62,030 nt of DNA from an uncultured Clostridia bacterium (GTDB taxonomy: Bacteria > Bacillota > Clostridia > Christensenellales > DTU072): positions 1-62,030 of the forward strand of contig CAMOOO010000010.1 of the NCBI GenBank assembly GCA_946621465.1, written 5' to 3'. The translations under genes and the position numbers were made by a program. This document shows, piece by piece, positions 33,276 through 45,791 of this stretch; position 1 is the first letter of the stretch; each line of letters starts with the position of its first letter. Below the pieces are notes generated by a model. It had not been told where the DNA came from. It was given only the letters and a program-made list of their open reading frames with translations, and searched no databases.

Positions 33276-36200
33276 ATGAAAAAAGCCGCAATGGAAATAG
33301 CCTACGACTACTACTATAAATACAGACGTTTGGAAGCGCATAAAAAATATAAGAATAAAGAAAAGCCGAGCTTTTTGAAGGGTGAGAAGATAGCTCGCCT
33401 CGTTAAAAAAATTCACCAAGCCGCTTACGAAAAACTTTCTCCCCTTCGCTGCGAGGGGTACGTCACCGAAGAGCCGGTGCCTTACGACAGAAAAACGGAA
33501 GGCAAAAAGATCGTTATAAAAGAAGGAACCGTCTGGGCGAAAAACGTCTTTGACTGCGCCTGGTTCCACGTAACCGGAAAGATGCCGAAAGTAGAAGGCG
33601 AGATAAAATTCCTCATCGACTGCGGCGGCGAAGGGCTGGTCTTCGGTTGCGACGGAACGGTCAAACAGGGCATCACCTCGCGCTACTCCCAGTTCTCTCC
33701 CGATCTGGGACTGGCAAAGAAGATCGTGGTGGATACGGAGGGACTCGTTAAGAACGACGGCACCGTTGACTTTTGGATCGATTGCGGCGCAAACGACCTG
33801 TTTGGGAATCGAAAGAATGATTCTAAGGTGTCCGAACTGTCCATTATCCGTTACGAAAAGGAAATAGACGCACTGGCGTACGATATAGAGGTCCTTTTCG
33901 ACGTGTACGCCTACAACTATAACGACGACTTTGAAAAAAAGATCATTGCCACCCTCTTTTCCATTCTGCCTAAGTGCAAAAAACTGACGGGGGAAAAGGC
34001 AAAGGAACTAAGAAAAGTTCTTGCGCCCCTTCTTGCCGAAAAGAACGACGGTAACGCATTTACCTTCCACTCCATCGGTCACGCGCACCTGGACCTTGCT
34101 TGGCTTTGGCCCATCCGCGAGAGCTATCGTAAAGGGGGCAGGACTTTTGCCAATCAATTAAAGAACATCGAAAAGTACGACGATTATATCTTCGGCGCGT
34201 CGCAGGCGCAACTCTACGACTGGGTCAAACGGGACTACCCGGATATCTATGAAAGAGTCAAGGAGCAGGCCAAAAACGGACGGTGGGACGTGCAGGGCGC
34301 GACCTGGGTGGAACCGGATAGCTTCCTTATTTCCGGCGAAAGCATGATACGTCAATTTTACTACGGGAAAAAGTTTTTCCGCGACGAATTCGGACAGGAT
34401 ATGAATATTTTTTGGGTGCCGGACAGCTTCGGCTACTCCGGGTGTCTGCCTACGGTAATGAACCTCGCCGGCGTCCCCTATTTCCTGACCCAGAAAATGA
34501 GCTGGAACAAGTATAATAAATTCCCCTATCATACCTTCCGTTGGGAAGGACTGGACGGCAGCAGCGTTCTTGCGCACATGCTCCCCGAATGCACCTACAA
34601 CGGCGCGATGAACACCTACTCGTTCAAGAAGGCGGAAAAGTATTATTACGAACGGAAACACAATAACGAGGCAATGGCGTTATTTGGCATCGGCGACGGC
34701 GGCGCAGGACCGGGAGTGGAACACATCGAACGGGCGATGCGTATGAAAGACCTCAAAGACACGCCGAAAGTGGACTTTAAAAAATCAGCCGACTTCTTTA
34801 AAGATATAGACGATCCCGAAAAGGATTATCCCATCCATAAGGGAGAACTGTACCTGGAAAAACACCAGGGTACGCAGACGTCGCACTCCAAAAATAAGCG
34901 TTATAACAGGAAGTGCGAGTTTGCCCTCAAAAATTACGATCTTCTGACCGTAATGGCACTGGAAAGAGGAATTGACCTGCCCATAAAAAAAGAACGGATT
35001 GACGAAATTTGGAAAGAGATTTTACTTTATCAATTCCACGACATACTTCCCGGTTCTTCAATCGACAGGGTTTATGCCGAGTCGGAGGCCCGCTACGAAG
35101 CCATCTACGACGAGCTGGCTTCCGCCATTAAGACGCTGGAAACGGCTCTCGCATCCGGGACGTCCGTTGTCAATCTCAATCCCTATCGTTACGATATGCC
35201 CTACTATATAGACGGCAAGTGGTACGACCTAAGAATAGGCGGATTTACTTCTGTCCCGCTTTCTTCCCTTTCCGAAGTAAAGAAGAAAGTCATCGTGACG
35301 GAAAACACCATGGAGAACGACTATCTCAAAGTTACTTTTGCCGGTGGATATATCGTCTCTCTCTTTGATAAAAAGCTCCATAAAGAATTCGTCCCGCGTA
35401 AAAACAAAATGGCTGTCGTAAGCAAATACGTTGATAACGGCGACGCATGGGACTTCCCTAAGGACTACCGCAACAAGAAAAAGGATGCCGTATGCACCGC
35501 TTTTTCCATCGGTACGGACGGCGTAGAGGGATATGCCGAGGCGACCTATTCCGCCGACGACAACGTCATTAAGCAACGCTTCTCTCTGCTGCCCGATTCT
35601 CGTATGATCACCGTTAAAATGGACGTAGACTGCAATCAGCAAAGCTCCATGCTCCGTATCGCCTTCCCCGTCGATATCTACACGTCGGAATGTACCTTTA
35701 ACGTACAGTTCGGTCATCTGACCCGTCGCACGACGGAAGAAAACAGCATAGAGAAAGCGCAGTTCGAGGTCAACGGGCAGAAGTTCGTCGACATGAGCGA
35801 AAGCCTGTACGGCATATCCATTCTCAATGACTGCAAGTACGGCTTCCGTTGCAAAAACAACGTCATGGACATGAACCTCATCCGCACCCCGAAAAAAGGT
35901 CCCAGCCACCGTCCGGAGCAGGGAAAGCACGAAATAAACTACGCCATTCTCGTCCACGAAGGCAATCAACTGGAAGACACCTACAAAGCCGCCTACCTAC
36001 TTAACAATCCCCTCTCCACCGTCCTCGGACAGGGCAAAGGTCTGGACGTCGGCTACGTCTGTGACAATGAGAACGTCATCGTCGAAGAAATCAAGCCTGC
36101 CGACGACAAAAAAGGCATCATCGTTCGTTTGTACAATTCCACGTCGAGAACCCAAACGGCAAACCTTTCTTTTGCCGGCAAAAAAGCCGTCTGCCGCACC

Positions 36201-36284
36201 GACATTTTCGAGAACAAGATGGGCGAAGCGACTACGCCGCTGACATTAAAGAAATTCGAGCTGGCTATTATTCGATTCGAATAA
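33276..36284 (+). CDS. Alpha-mannosidase, GH38
   Basis: A 1002-residue retaining alpha-mannosidase. An N-terminal beta domain (about 60-210) precedes the catalytic domain, which has the zinc site 'GHAHLDLAW' (H269, H271, D273) and the nucleophile Asp383 in 'VPDSFGYSG'. 'HDILPGSSID' is the later conserved His-Asp segment. Beta-sandwich domains fill the C-terminus. The order and length match bacterial cytosolic GH38 enzymes that trim alpha-mannosides. No signal peptide, so it acts on imported oligosaccharides. Single gene with its own promoter and terminator. Confidence 0.95.
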   Translation: MKKAAMEIAYDYYYKYRRLEAHKKYKNKEKPSFLKGEKIARLVKKIHQAAYEKLSPLRCEGYVTEEPVPYDRKTEGKKIVIKEGTVWAKNVFDCAWFHVTGKMPKVEGEIKFLIDCGGEGLVFGCDGTVKQGITSRYSQFSPDLGLAKKIVVDTEGLVKNDGTVDFWIDCGANDLFGNRKNDSKVSELSIIRYEKEIDALAYDIEVLFDVYAYNYNDDFEKKIIATLFSILPKCKKLTGEKAKELRKVLAPLLAEKNDGNAFTFHSIGHAHLDLAWLWPIRESYRKGGRTFANQLKNIEKYDDYIFGASQAQLYDWVKRDYPDIYERVKEQAKNGRWDVQGATWVEPDSFLISGESMIRQFYYGKKFFRDEFGQDMNIFWVPDSFGYSGCLPTVMNLAGVPYFLTQKMSWNKYNKFPYHTFRWEGLDGSSVLAHMLPECTYNGAMNTYSFKKAEKYYYERKHNNEAMALFGIGDGGAGPGVEHIERAMRMKDLKDTPKVDFKKSADFFKDIDDPEKDYPIHKGELYLEKHQGTQTSHSKNKRYNRKCEFALKNYDLLTVMALERGIDLPIKKERIDEIWKEILLYQFHDILPGSSIDRVYAESEARYEAIYDELASAIKTLETALASGTSVVNLNPYRYDMPYYIDGKWYDLRIGGFTSVPLSSLSEVKKKVIVTENTMENDYLKVTFAGGYIVSLFDKKLHKEFVPRKNKMAVVSKYVDNGDAWDFPKDYRNKKKDAVCTAFSIGTDGVEGYAEATYSADDNVIKQRFSLLPDSRMITVKMDVDCNQQSSMLRIAFPVDIYTSECTFNVQFGHLTRRTTEENSIEKAQFEVNGQKFVDMSESLYGISILNDCKYGFRCKNNVMDMNLIRTPKKGPSHRPEQGKHEINYAILVHEGNQLEDTYKAAYLLNNPLSTVLGQGKGLDVGYVCDNENVIVEEIKPADDKKGIIVRLYNSTSRTQTANLSFAGKKAVCRTDIFENKMGEATTPLTLKKFELAIIRFE

Positions 36285-36317
36285 TACGCCCGCTATTTAC
36301 ACTTTACTTGCCAAAAT

Positions 36318-36350
36318 AAATCCACCGGGCATCACCCGGTGGATTTATTT
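36318..36350. terminator. Bidirectional terminator
   Basis: AAATCCACCGGG pairs with CCCGGTGGATTT around a 5-base loop and has A/T-rich flanks. It ends the mannosidase gene and the opposite surface-protein gene. Confidence 0.8.
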
Positions 36351-36369
36351 ATAGTAACGCTCCCTTTTA

Positions 36370-36870
36370 CTATTTCTTATCTTTTTCCTCTTTTTTGAGA
36401 AGAAAAAAAACAAGCAAAATTATACTGGTAATACCCACGATGCTTCCGCCGACGATACCGGCGATAGCTCCTACGGAGAGACCTTTTTTTGCCGTAGCCT
36501 CTTGTCCAAGCTGTCTGTACTTATCTTCCGCCGCCGTGAGAACGTCGTAGTTTTCTACCTGTTCTTTACGTTCACGCGAGAGTGCGTCGTACGCTTCGCG
36601 CGCCGCTCCGATTGCTCCCTTGCTGTCCGGATAAGTAACTTCTCCAATGGCGTTAATTGTATCCTCAACGCTCTTTACTTCCGCACGGTCGGACAATTCG
36701 GCAGTGGTCTCGGAAGCGAGAAGAATCCCGTTATACTTTGCGCCGCCGATTGCACTCACTCCTTTTGTCGAAGGCGCGGACAGGAAAGCCACCGCTACGG
36801 ATAACGCGGTTGGTAAGCAAATGACAATCGCCAGTATGATGACGGTTGTTTTTTGCTTTCTTTGTACCAT
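36370..36870 (-). CDS. Exported membrane-anchored helical-domain protein
   Basis: A 166-residue protein from a start at 36870 (AAAGGAG upstream); a longer in-frame N-terminus lacks a ribosome site. It has an N-terminal hydrophobic helix, a central segment and a C-terminal membrane helix followed by Lys-rich 'KKEEKDKK'. The centre 'SVEDTINAIGEV...GAIGAAREAYDALSRERKEQVENYDVLTAAEDKY' region is the small helical repeat common on surface proteins of gut Firmicutes. This suggests an envelope spacer or adhesin part; the function is unknown. Confidence 0.65.
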   Translation of the reverse strand: MVQRKQKTTVIILAIVICLPTALSVAVAFLSAPSTKGVSAIGGAKYNGILLASETTAELSDRAEVKSVEDTINAIGEVTYPDSKGAIGAAREAYDALSRERKEQVENYDVLTAAEDKYRQLGQEATAKKGLSVGAIAGIVGGSIVGITSIILLVFFLLKKEEKDKK

Positions 36871-37004
36871 ATTTTCTCCTTTCGTTTTATCAACGTTTTT
36901 TATTGTAGAAAATAATACGTGATACATGATAGCAAACAGAGTGCAACAGAAGTGCCACAAAAAAGTTTAGGTATATTATTTATTATTGAAAATGAAGTCC
37001 GGAA

Positions 37005-37754
37005 TTAAAAGGTAGCCCAGTCGTACTGTGCCATGAATTCTCCCTGATATGCGCGTACGGCGTCGGGATCGTTCTTTTTATATTCGTAGGCGTCGCAGTC
37101 GATCTTGGAAGTGTCGATAAAACACTCGTTGCGGCGTTTAATGAACACGTCTTCGGCATTAACCGATTTTAAGGTGGACTGGACGTCGGCGATGAGGTTG
37201 CGGAAATAGGACTTTTTGTCCTCTTCCCAAAGAACGGCGTTGAGTTCGTTGACGTTTACGGCCGCGCCTTCCCGATAGACAAGGTAGGCGAACAATTCTT
37301 TGCTCTTTTTGCGAGCAAACTTTAACGGAATGCCGCCGGCAAAGACCTCGAAGTTACCGAAGCACCTGACCTGCAATTTTTTGGCGGTCTGTTCGATGGG
37401 GTAACGTAAGCTCTGCAGTTCCGTCTTTATCTTTTCGACGTTGACGGGTTTGGTGACGTAGCCGGAGGCGTGGATTTTATAGGCGTCCAGTGCGTACTCG
37501 TTGTAGGCGGTGATAAAAATGATATTGACAAGCGGATTGACGCTCTTGAATTTTTTTGCCAGCATAAGGCCGTTATATACGGGCATTTCCACGTCGAGAA
37601 ATGCAAGGTCCACCGGAGTATTCTCGTTCTCTTCCCAGGCAAGGACGGGATTGACGTAGCTCAAAAAGGTGTGGTCTCCCGGCAGTGCCTTTTTAACAGC
37701 GTCGGTCAGACGCAAAAGCTGGAGACGTTCGTCATCGACAAGCACAATCCTCAT
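37005..37754 (-). CDS. Response regulator with SARP-like winged-helix domain
   Basis: A 249-residue regulator. The receiver domain has the acidic pocket D7-D8, phosphoacceptor D54 in 'LAFLDVEMP', T/A of 'FITAYNEYA' and the Lys of 'VTKPVN'. The output domain (about 127-249) has 'VRCFGNFEVFAGGIPLKFARKKSKELFAYLVYREG', typical of SARP/BTAD-type DNA-binding domains, instead of the LytTR domain usual with LytS-type kinases. GAAGGAG precedes the ATG. It overlaps the kinase gene by 4 bases, so the two form a two-component pair. Confidence 0.85.
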   Translation of the reverse strand: MRIVLVDDERLQLLRLTDAVKKALPGDHTFLSYVNPVLAWEENENTPVDLAFLDVEMPVYNGLMLAKKFKSVNPLVNIIFITAYNEYALDAYKIHASGYVTKPVNVEKIKTELQSLRYPIEQTAKKLQVRCFGNFEVFAGGIPLKFARKKSKELFAYLVYREGAAVNVNELNAVLWEEDKKSYFRNLIADVQSTLKSVNAEDVFIKRRNECFIDTSKIDCDAYEYKKNDPDAVRAYQGEFMAQYDWATF

Positions 37755-39022
37755 TTTTTCTCCTTCCGGAAGGTGACGGTGACCGTCGTCCCCGATCCGA
37801 TAGTACTTTTAATAAAAAGTCCTGCGTCGCACATTTTTGCCAGACGGTACTGTATGTTTTTCAGCCCGACGTGTTCATTGCCGTTAAAGTCCACCTTCGA
37901 GAGGTCAAACCCTACCCCGTCGTCCGTAATCTCCACGACGTAGGCTCTTTCCGTCTCCCACGTTTTGAGCGTCAACGTGCCTCCCTCTACCTTTTTCAAA
38001 ATACCGTGTTTGATTGCGTTCTCCACGATGGGTTGAATGGTCAGAGGCGGAAGGGTAAAGTCGATGTTTTTTATATCATACTCCACTTTCAGTCTGTCGC
38101 CAAAGCGCATTTTTTCCAGGTCGATATAGGTCTTTATATGTTTTAGTTCCGTCTCGAAAGAAACGCACCCCGTCGCGCTGAGCGAAGAAAGGTTCATCCG
38201 CAAATATTCGGTAAAGTCATCCAGTGCCGTTTGCGCTTTTTCCGGGTCGAGCATAATAAGCGTAGAGATCGACGAGAGGGAGTTGTACATGAAATGCGGC
38301 TGTATTTGCGAAAGCATCAGTTTTATTTTGGCGTCCTTATTCTTCTCCTCTTCTTTCGCAAGGACAATACTCTTTTGGACGTTTACGAAGAAAAAGAGGA
38401 CTTCGATAGCGATGATAATGGAGGCGTACCCTATCGCATAGCCTTTGAAAATATTTTGCAAAATAATGGCGACGAAGGGAAGCGTACAGTAGGAAATAAA
38501 AGCGGCTTTTTCGCGCAGGTTGAGTCTTTTATCAATAATGGAAGTTATGAATACGACGGCGAGCATGACGAATTGATACCCTTGGGAAAGTATCATCGTT
38601 TTGCTTCTTAGGTACACGCCGTTTTCCGCGGTAAAAAAGATGCCGGTAAAAATGTTGGTCAGGTCCAGAGCGACGAAAAGGACGAAGAGGGAGATGTTAA
38701 GAGCGGTCAGCACCCTGCTCTTTTTTCTTTCCCACTTCATGTATTCGCGCGCATAGCGAAAAAGTAACAGCACCTCGGCATTGTTCATCAAATAAAAGAG
38801 GGTATAAAAAGCGATGATATAGGCGTTACTGGTAAAGGAAATCTTTATCAAAGTAAAGGTAAGGTAGGTTGCAAAATGTACGATAGTAAAGACGAAAAAG
38901 GTCAGTAGCACCATTTCGTCCTTTCTCTTGCCTTTTTTACTGATAATGTTGATGACGTGTATCAGGAGAATGAGGATCCCAACGATACATATCGTCACGT
39001 TGAATACGCCGTTTACTGCCAT
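37751..39022 (-). CDS. LytS-type membrane histidine kinase
   Basis: A 423-residue kinase. The first about 220 residues hold six or seven membrane helices. The kinase part begins with 'LMLSQIQPHFMYNSLSSI', whose His is the phosphorylated residue of the His_kinase (LytS) family, then 'NAIKHGI' N-box and 'DDGVGFDLSKV' G1-box ATP-binding motifs. It follows the phosphodiesterase gene by 1 base without its own clear ribosome site, so it is translationally coupled. It would signal to the adjacent receiver-SARP-like regulator. Confidence 0.88.
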   Translation of the reverse strand: MAVNGVFNVTICIVGILILLIHVINIISKKGKRKDEMVLLTFFVFTIVHFATYLTFTLIKISFTSNAYIIAFYTLFYLMNNAEVLLLFRYAREYMKWERKKSRVLTALNISLFVLFVALDLTNIFTGIFFTAENGVYLRSKTMILSQGYQFVMLAVVFITSIIDKRLNLREKAAFISYCTLPFVAIILQNIFKGYAIGYASIIIAIEVLFFFVNVQKSIVLAKEEEKNKDAKIKLMLSQIQPHFMYNSLSSISTLIMLDPEKAQTALDDFTEYLRMNLSSLSATGCVSFETELKHIKTYIDLEKMRFGDRLKVEYDIKNIDFTLPPLTIQPIVENAIKHGILKKVEGGTLTLKTWETERAYVVEITDDGVGFDLSKVDFNGNEHVGLKNIQYRLAKMCDAGLFIKSTIGSGTTVTVTFRKEKK

Positions 39023-39023
39023 T

Positions 39024-39824
39024 TTATTGTTTGGGGAAGACTCCGAAGAAGTGTTTTACGTTCATGTCTTTCGGGATGAATTTACCGTGCGTTCCCAGTC
39101 CTATCAGCGGTTTATGTACGCCGTGGTCGGGGGAGAAAGCGACGAACGTGTCGTGACAGGTCCAATTCTTTTTGACCGCTTCCATCAGCTTGCCGAAGTT
39201 TTCGTTATAATGTTTTAACGCCTTTCGGGCAAGACCGGACGTAGGCCAGGTGTAGTGAATTCTGTCGTCGTACTCCTGGTTATATACTTCGATGACGTCG
39301 TACTTGTCTTCGGCAATCAGTTCCAATGCCTTTTTGATGACGTCGCCGTCGTATTTCATCACGTAGTAGTCGATATCTCTCTGCTCGAAAATACGCGGAA
39401 TGCTTTGATTGGCGATAGCGACCATAGCCACCTTTTTGCCGCTGTCCGGGAGCGCGTCGAAAATGGTATCCGTTTGCAGTACCGGTTTGCAATAGGTCTG
39501 TATGCCGTGGACCGCCGGGTCTGCGCCGGTATACATAGTGGCAAAGCAGATGGGGGTTTTGGGCGGAAAGGCCGTAAGCACGTCCACCTCGATATCTGTG
39601 TTGTCACGGACACAAGGGAAATAATTATAATACTTTTCGTATATCCACTGTCCGACGGCGTCGGGATTATACAGAAGCATCCTGTCTACTTTGCCGCCCG
39701 CCTTTTTGTCTACCAATTCTTTAATTGCAGCGATCTCCCCTTTGGCTTCTTTGGGGCGACGCGCGCCTATGATATCGCAGAGGGTGCCTGCCAGCGACGT
39801 CAGCGGTATGGTATTGAAACTCAT
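39024..39824 (-). CDS. NPP/alkaline-phosphatase-superfamily protein
   Basis: A 266-residue cytosolic member of the type I phosphodiesterase superfamily. 'FATMYTGADPAVHG' holds the probable nucleophile Thr96 and the conserved His, and 'FSPDHGVH' is the metal-binding DHG motif. 'EVYNQEYDDRIHYTW' holds the D...H pair. It is shorter than secreted relatives (about 400 residues) and lacks a signal peptide. It sits between a duplicated-helix membrane protein (4-base overlap) and a kinase/regulator pair, so all are one transcript. A role in processing a signal or head group for that system is speculation. Confidence 0.7.
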   Translation of the reverse strand: MSFNTIPLTSLAGTLCDIIGARRPKEAKGEIAAIKELVDKKAGGKVDRMLLYNPDAVGQWIYEKYYNYFPCVRDNTDIEVDVLTAFPPKTPICFATMYTGADPAVHGIQTYCKPVLQTDTIFDALPDSGKKVAMVAIANQSIPRIFEQRDIDYYVMKYDGDVIKKALELIAEDKYDVIEVYNQEYDDRIHYTWPTSGLARKALKHYNENFGKLMEAVKKNWTCHDTFVAFSPDHGVHKPLIGLGTHGKFIPKDMNVKHFFGVFPKQ

Positions 39825-40489
39825 GATTTCCTCCTTTCTTCGTACTCTTCTTCGGTCATCGTTTCCACTTTGCTATATCCCGAATGCTCCGGTTTGCCGT
39901 AGTTTGCCGCCCTCTTTTCCTTTTGATACTTCTTTACGGCGGCGACCGTCTGATAGTAGAGCGGAATGGCGAAGAAAATCACCCAACCGGGGTGCCACCA
40001 ACCACCAATTAAACCGAGGCATAGGTATCCGATAACGCAAAGAATGGGTACCAAACCGTCAAGTGCGAGAATAATATTCTTTCTCTTTATCGCACTGCAA
40101 ATCAAATAATAAATGGGTATGGAAATAAGAATGGGCAGGAACCATAAAAAGTATTTGACTTTCAAAAATCCAAGCAAGAGATAGACGCCCACGACCAGTA
40201 CGGGGAATGCAAAATAAGTCGCGTCCTTTCTTCTGACCGCTTCCGTCAGGGAATAATAGAGCGGCACCAGTAAGAATAGCAGCCAGGTGGGATGCCATAG
40301 ATGCAGAAAGATCCCGATCAAAATATACGCCACCGCGCAAAGAGTGGGGAATACGGTGTTAAAGATCTGTATCCAAAGCGGCGTAGGTTTACGAACGTAC
40401 GTGGGCGGCTGATAGGGTGCGTCCGACTGTTTTGTTTGCGTTCCGTTCGTTTTCTTTCCAGATAAAAAATCAAAAAAATTCTTAAACAT
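39821..40489 (-). CDS. Multi-helix membrane protein with an internal duplication
   Basis: A 222-residue protein with a basic N-terminus and five or six hydrophobic helices. It holds two related units: 'WHPTWLLFLLVPLYYSLTEAVRRK' and 'WHPGWVIFFAIPLYYQTVAAVKKY', each preceded by a 'LCxxxYxxxGx' helix. I do not recognise a family. AAGGAG precedes the ATG. It is the first gene of the four-gene signalling operon and starts 23 bases after atpC, so readthrough from the ATP synthase operon is possible. Confidence 0.7.
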   Translation of the reverse strand: MFKNFFDFLSGKKTNGTQTKQSDAPYQPPTYVRKPTPLWIQIFNTVFPTLCAVAYILIGIFLHLWHPTWLLFLLVPLYYSLTEAVRRKDATYFAFPVLVVGVYLLLGFLKVKYFLWFLPILISIPIYYLICSAIKRKNIILALDGLVPILCVIGYLCLGLIGGWWHPGWVIFFAIPLYYQTVAAVKKYQKEKRAANYGKPEHSGYSKVETMTEEEYEERRKS

Positions 40490-40512
40490 TTTTTCTCCTT
40501 ATTGCAACTGTA

Positions 40513-43147
<2,635 letters not shown>

Positions 43148-43158
<11 letters not shown>

Positions 43159-44878
43159 AGCTCCTCTCGACGTATTCTTTTGCCTGCGCTATCAAAAACT
43201 CTTTATCGTCGTCCGAAAGAATACCGCTCCGCTCGATGTCGAGCATTTTTTGCGGATATTCCCTTTCCAGATAGCGAACGGTCGCAAAGACCCTTTCTCT
43301 GAATTCATTGGGCTGCGCGTCAATAACTTTATTGAGCGCAATAAGTAGTACCAGTACCTGCGTATTCATGGCGAGGGGGTGGAATTTATCCTGCCTGAGA
43401 AGTTGCATCAGCCCCTGTCCATACGCCAGCCTTTTTAACGTCGCCTCGTCCAGGTCGCCGGCGAACTGGGTGAATGCTTCCATTTCTCTGTACTGCGCTA
43501 AGTCGAGGCGCAGCGTCCCGGACGTTTTTTTCATTGCCGTTGTCTGCGCGTCGCCGCCCACACGAGAGACGGAAAGTCCGACGTTGACCGCCGGGCGTTG
43601 TCCGGCAAAGAACAGGTTGGTTTCCAGATATATCTGACCGTCCGTTATGGAAATAATGTTGGTCGGGATATAGGCGGACACGTCCCCTGCCTGCGTTTCC
43701 ACAACGGGAAGAGCGGTAATGCTCCCGCCGCCCTTTTCCTCAGACAGGTGCGCCGAACGTTCCAACAAACGGGAGTGGAGATAAAAGACGTCCCCCGGAT
43801 AGGCTTCGCGCCCCGGCGAACGGTCTAAAAGAAGGGATAAAGAACGATAGGCTACGGCGTGCTTGGATAAGTCGTCGTAGATAATAAGGACGTCCTTTCC
43901 TTTATCCATAAAGTACTCGGCTAACGCGCACCCTGCATAGGGCGCAACGTATTGAAGGGGGGCCGCCTCTCCTGCCGTTGCGGAGACGACGATGGAGTAA
44001 TCCATCGCTCCGTATTTTTTCAGCGTATCGCAAATACGAATGACCGAGGACATCTTTTGCCCTATGGCAACGTAAATGCAAATCACGTTTTTGCCTTTTT
44101 GATTGACAATGGTATCTATGGCGATCGCCGTTTTACCCGTCTGACGGTCGCCGATAATAAGTTCTCTCTGTCCCCTACCGATCGGGAACATGGAGTCGAT
44201 AACAAGCAGTCCCGTTTCCATAGGCTTATTGACCGGCTGACGGTCGATAATGTCGGGCGCAGGGCGTTCGATAGGATAATAGTCGTCCGCTATGATTTCG
44301 CCAAGTCCGTCTATCGGCTCGCCGAGTGCGTTAATAACGCGCCCGATAAAGCCTTCTCCCGTTGGGATCCCCGCCGTCTTTTTCGTCCGGTAAGCAATAT
44401 CCCCTTGACTGACGGAATCGTCGCTGTCAAACAGTATGCAACCTACCGTTTCCGTTTCCAACGAAAGCACCATACCTTTTACGCCGGAAGAGAAGACTAA
44501 AATTTCTCCAAACGTAGCTCTTTCCGGACCGGAAAGAATGGCTATGCCGTCGCCTACGGAAAGAACGGTACCCGTCTCCTGCGGCACCACGGACGGTTGC
44601 CAGGAGCTGACTTCTTCTTTCAGTAAAGTAATGATGTCGTTGCCTTTTACCCCTTGTATACTCTTTTTGAGCTGGCGGAATCTCTCCTCCGCGCTCCAGT
44701 CGTAGAGGTCGGCTTCAACGAGCAAACCGAATCCACCGGCGTACTTGTCGCTCTGTTTCCACTCAAGGGTGTACCCCTTGCCGTACTTTTTTTCAATGAA
44801 ATGAACGAAGCCTACGCGCTGTTTCTCGGTGGGTGCAACGGCGGAATAAAGATAGGCGATTTTTTCCGTATTAGTCAT
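43148..44878 (-). CDS. atpA: ATP synthase alpha subunit with N-terminal delta-like domain
   Basis: A 576-residue alpha subunit, about 70 longer than usual. Residues about 75-576 are a normal alpha chain: '[16 protein letters not shown]', Walker A GDRQTGKT at 243-250, '[19 protein letters not shown]'-type segment and '[10 protein letters not shown]'. In E. coli this Walker A is at 169-176, so about 74 residues are added. That addition resembles the C-terminal domain of delta/OSCP: '[18 protein letters not shown]' is like the delta helix ending 'MEKRL', and '[27 protein letters not shown]' follows the delta pattern GG-hydrophobic-D-x-S-x-x-x-R-L-x-x-L. GAGGATAAG precedes the ATG, inside atpF. 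No atpH gene exists between atpF and atpA, where it normally lies. Confidence 0.93.
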
Positions 44879-45353
44879 TCTTATCCTCGTTTGCCTGTTT
44901 CAAAAAACCATCCATAGCGTCCGAAGGGTTGGTGGAGATGGCCTTTTGGCAAGCCTCCGTCACCAGACCGACGATCTCCGTTTGCGCGCTGTCGATGATC
45001 TTGCGTTTTTCCGCCTCCGCATCGGCGCGTGCGGTATCGAGAATGCTCCGTACCTCTTCCGCCGTGCGTTCTTCTACCTCTGCCCTTCTCTTTTCTTCTT
45101 GCTCTTCGGCTTCCTTTCTCTTTGCCGCGATCTCCTCGTCCACTTGGGCAAGTTTCTGTTCGTACGCTTCCTTCATCTCGTCTGCTTCCGACGATCTGCG
45201 CTTGGTGTCCTCATCCATGTCCTTGTAGTATTGCACCCTTTTGTCCATGAATTTTTTTATCGGATTGTACAAAAGAAAGAAGAGAATGGCAAACAAAAGC
45301 ACAAAGTTGAAGATGTGCAGAAGTATTTGTTTCCAATCAATATTAAGTGGCAT
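44871..45353 (-). CDS. atpF: ATP synthase b subunit
   Basis: A 160-residue b subunit, the peripheral stalk. One N-terminal membrane helix ('[23 protein letters not shown]') precedes a long charged, mostly Glu/Lys/Ala helix for dimerisation. The last residues '[14 protein letters not shown]' end shortly after '[15 protein letters not shown]'. It overlaps atpA by 8 bases. With no delta gene, its C-terminus would have to contact the delta-like extension on alpha. Confidence 0.93.
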   Translation of the reverse strand: MPLNIDWKQILLHIFNFVLLFAILFFLLYNPIKKFMDKRVQYYKDMDEDTKRRSSEADEMKEAYEQKLAQVDEEIAAKRKEAEEQEEKRRAEVEERTAEEVRSILDTARADAEAEKRKIIDSAQTEIVGLVTEACQKAISTNPSDAMDGFLKQANEDKND

Positions 45354-45380
45354 TTTTTATTCCTCTTTTTTTGAGCGAAT

Positions 45381-45764
45381 TTACAGTACGAAAACCAGTA
45401 ATATCGCCACGATCAAAGTATAAATAACCACCGTTTCGATAAAGACCAGACCGAGGGTGAGCATGGTACGGATCTTGCTTTCCGCTTCCGGCTGACGGGC
45501 AATGCCCTCGACGCCTTTCATGATAGCAAGGCCCATGCAGATAGCGCCCGTCACTGCGCCGGCGCCGATAACGATGGCTGCCGTCCAGGCTTTGATCTGT
45601 TTGGTCTTTTCCTGTGCGATCTGCACTTCGGTCGCTTCCGTCACCGTCTCTTCATCGGCGGCATAAGCGACGTTTTGGACGCTCATGGCAACGAAGCCGA
45701 CGAGCAGCAACATAATTAGTGCCAGTAGCACGAGTACGGATATTTTTTTTGCGGTCGTTTTCAT
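45381..45764 (-). CDS. atpE: ATP synthase c subunit with cleavable-looking signal sequence
   Basis: A 127-residue c subunit; usual length is 70-90. The start at 45764 has GGAGG eight bases upstream, and the earlier ATG lies inside that site. Residues 1-35 look like a signal peptide (Lys-rich start, Leu/Val helix, 'NVAYA|ADEE' cleavage site), then an acidic linker, then the two c helices: 'AAIVIGAGAVTGAICMGLAIM' and the outer helix with carboxylate E110 in 'GLVFIETVVIYTLIV'. The loop 'GIARQPEA' is canonical. E-T and Y four after are as in Na+ binding rings, but the Gln of the first helix is Met, so H+ or Na+ specificity is unclear. Confidence 0.93.
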   Translation of the reverse strand: MKTTAKKISVLVLLALIMLLLVGFVAMSVQNVAYAADEETVTEATEVQIAQEKTKQIKAWTAAIVIGAGAVTGAICMGLAIMKGVEGIARQPEAESKIRTMLTLGLVFIETVVIYTLIVAILLVFVL

Positions 45765-45791
45765 TTTGGATTCCTCCATATAAAAAAATGT

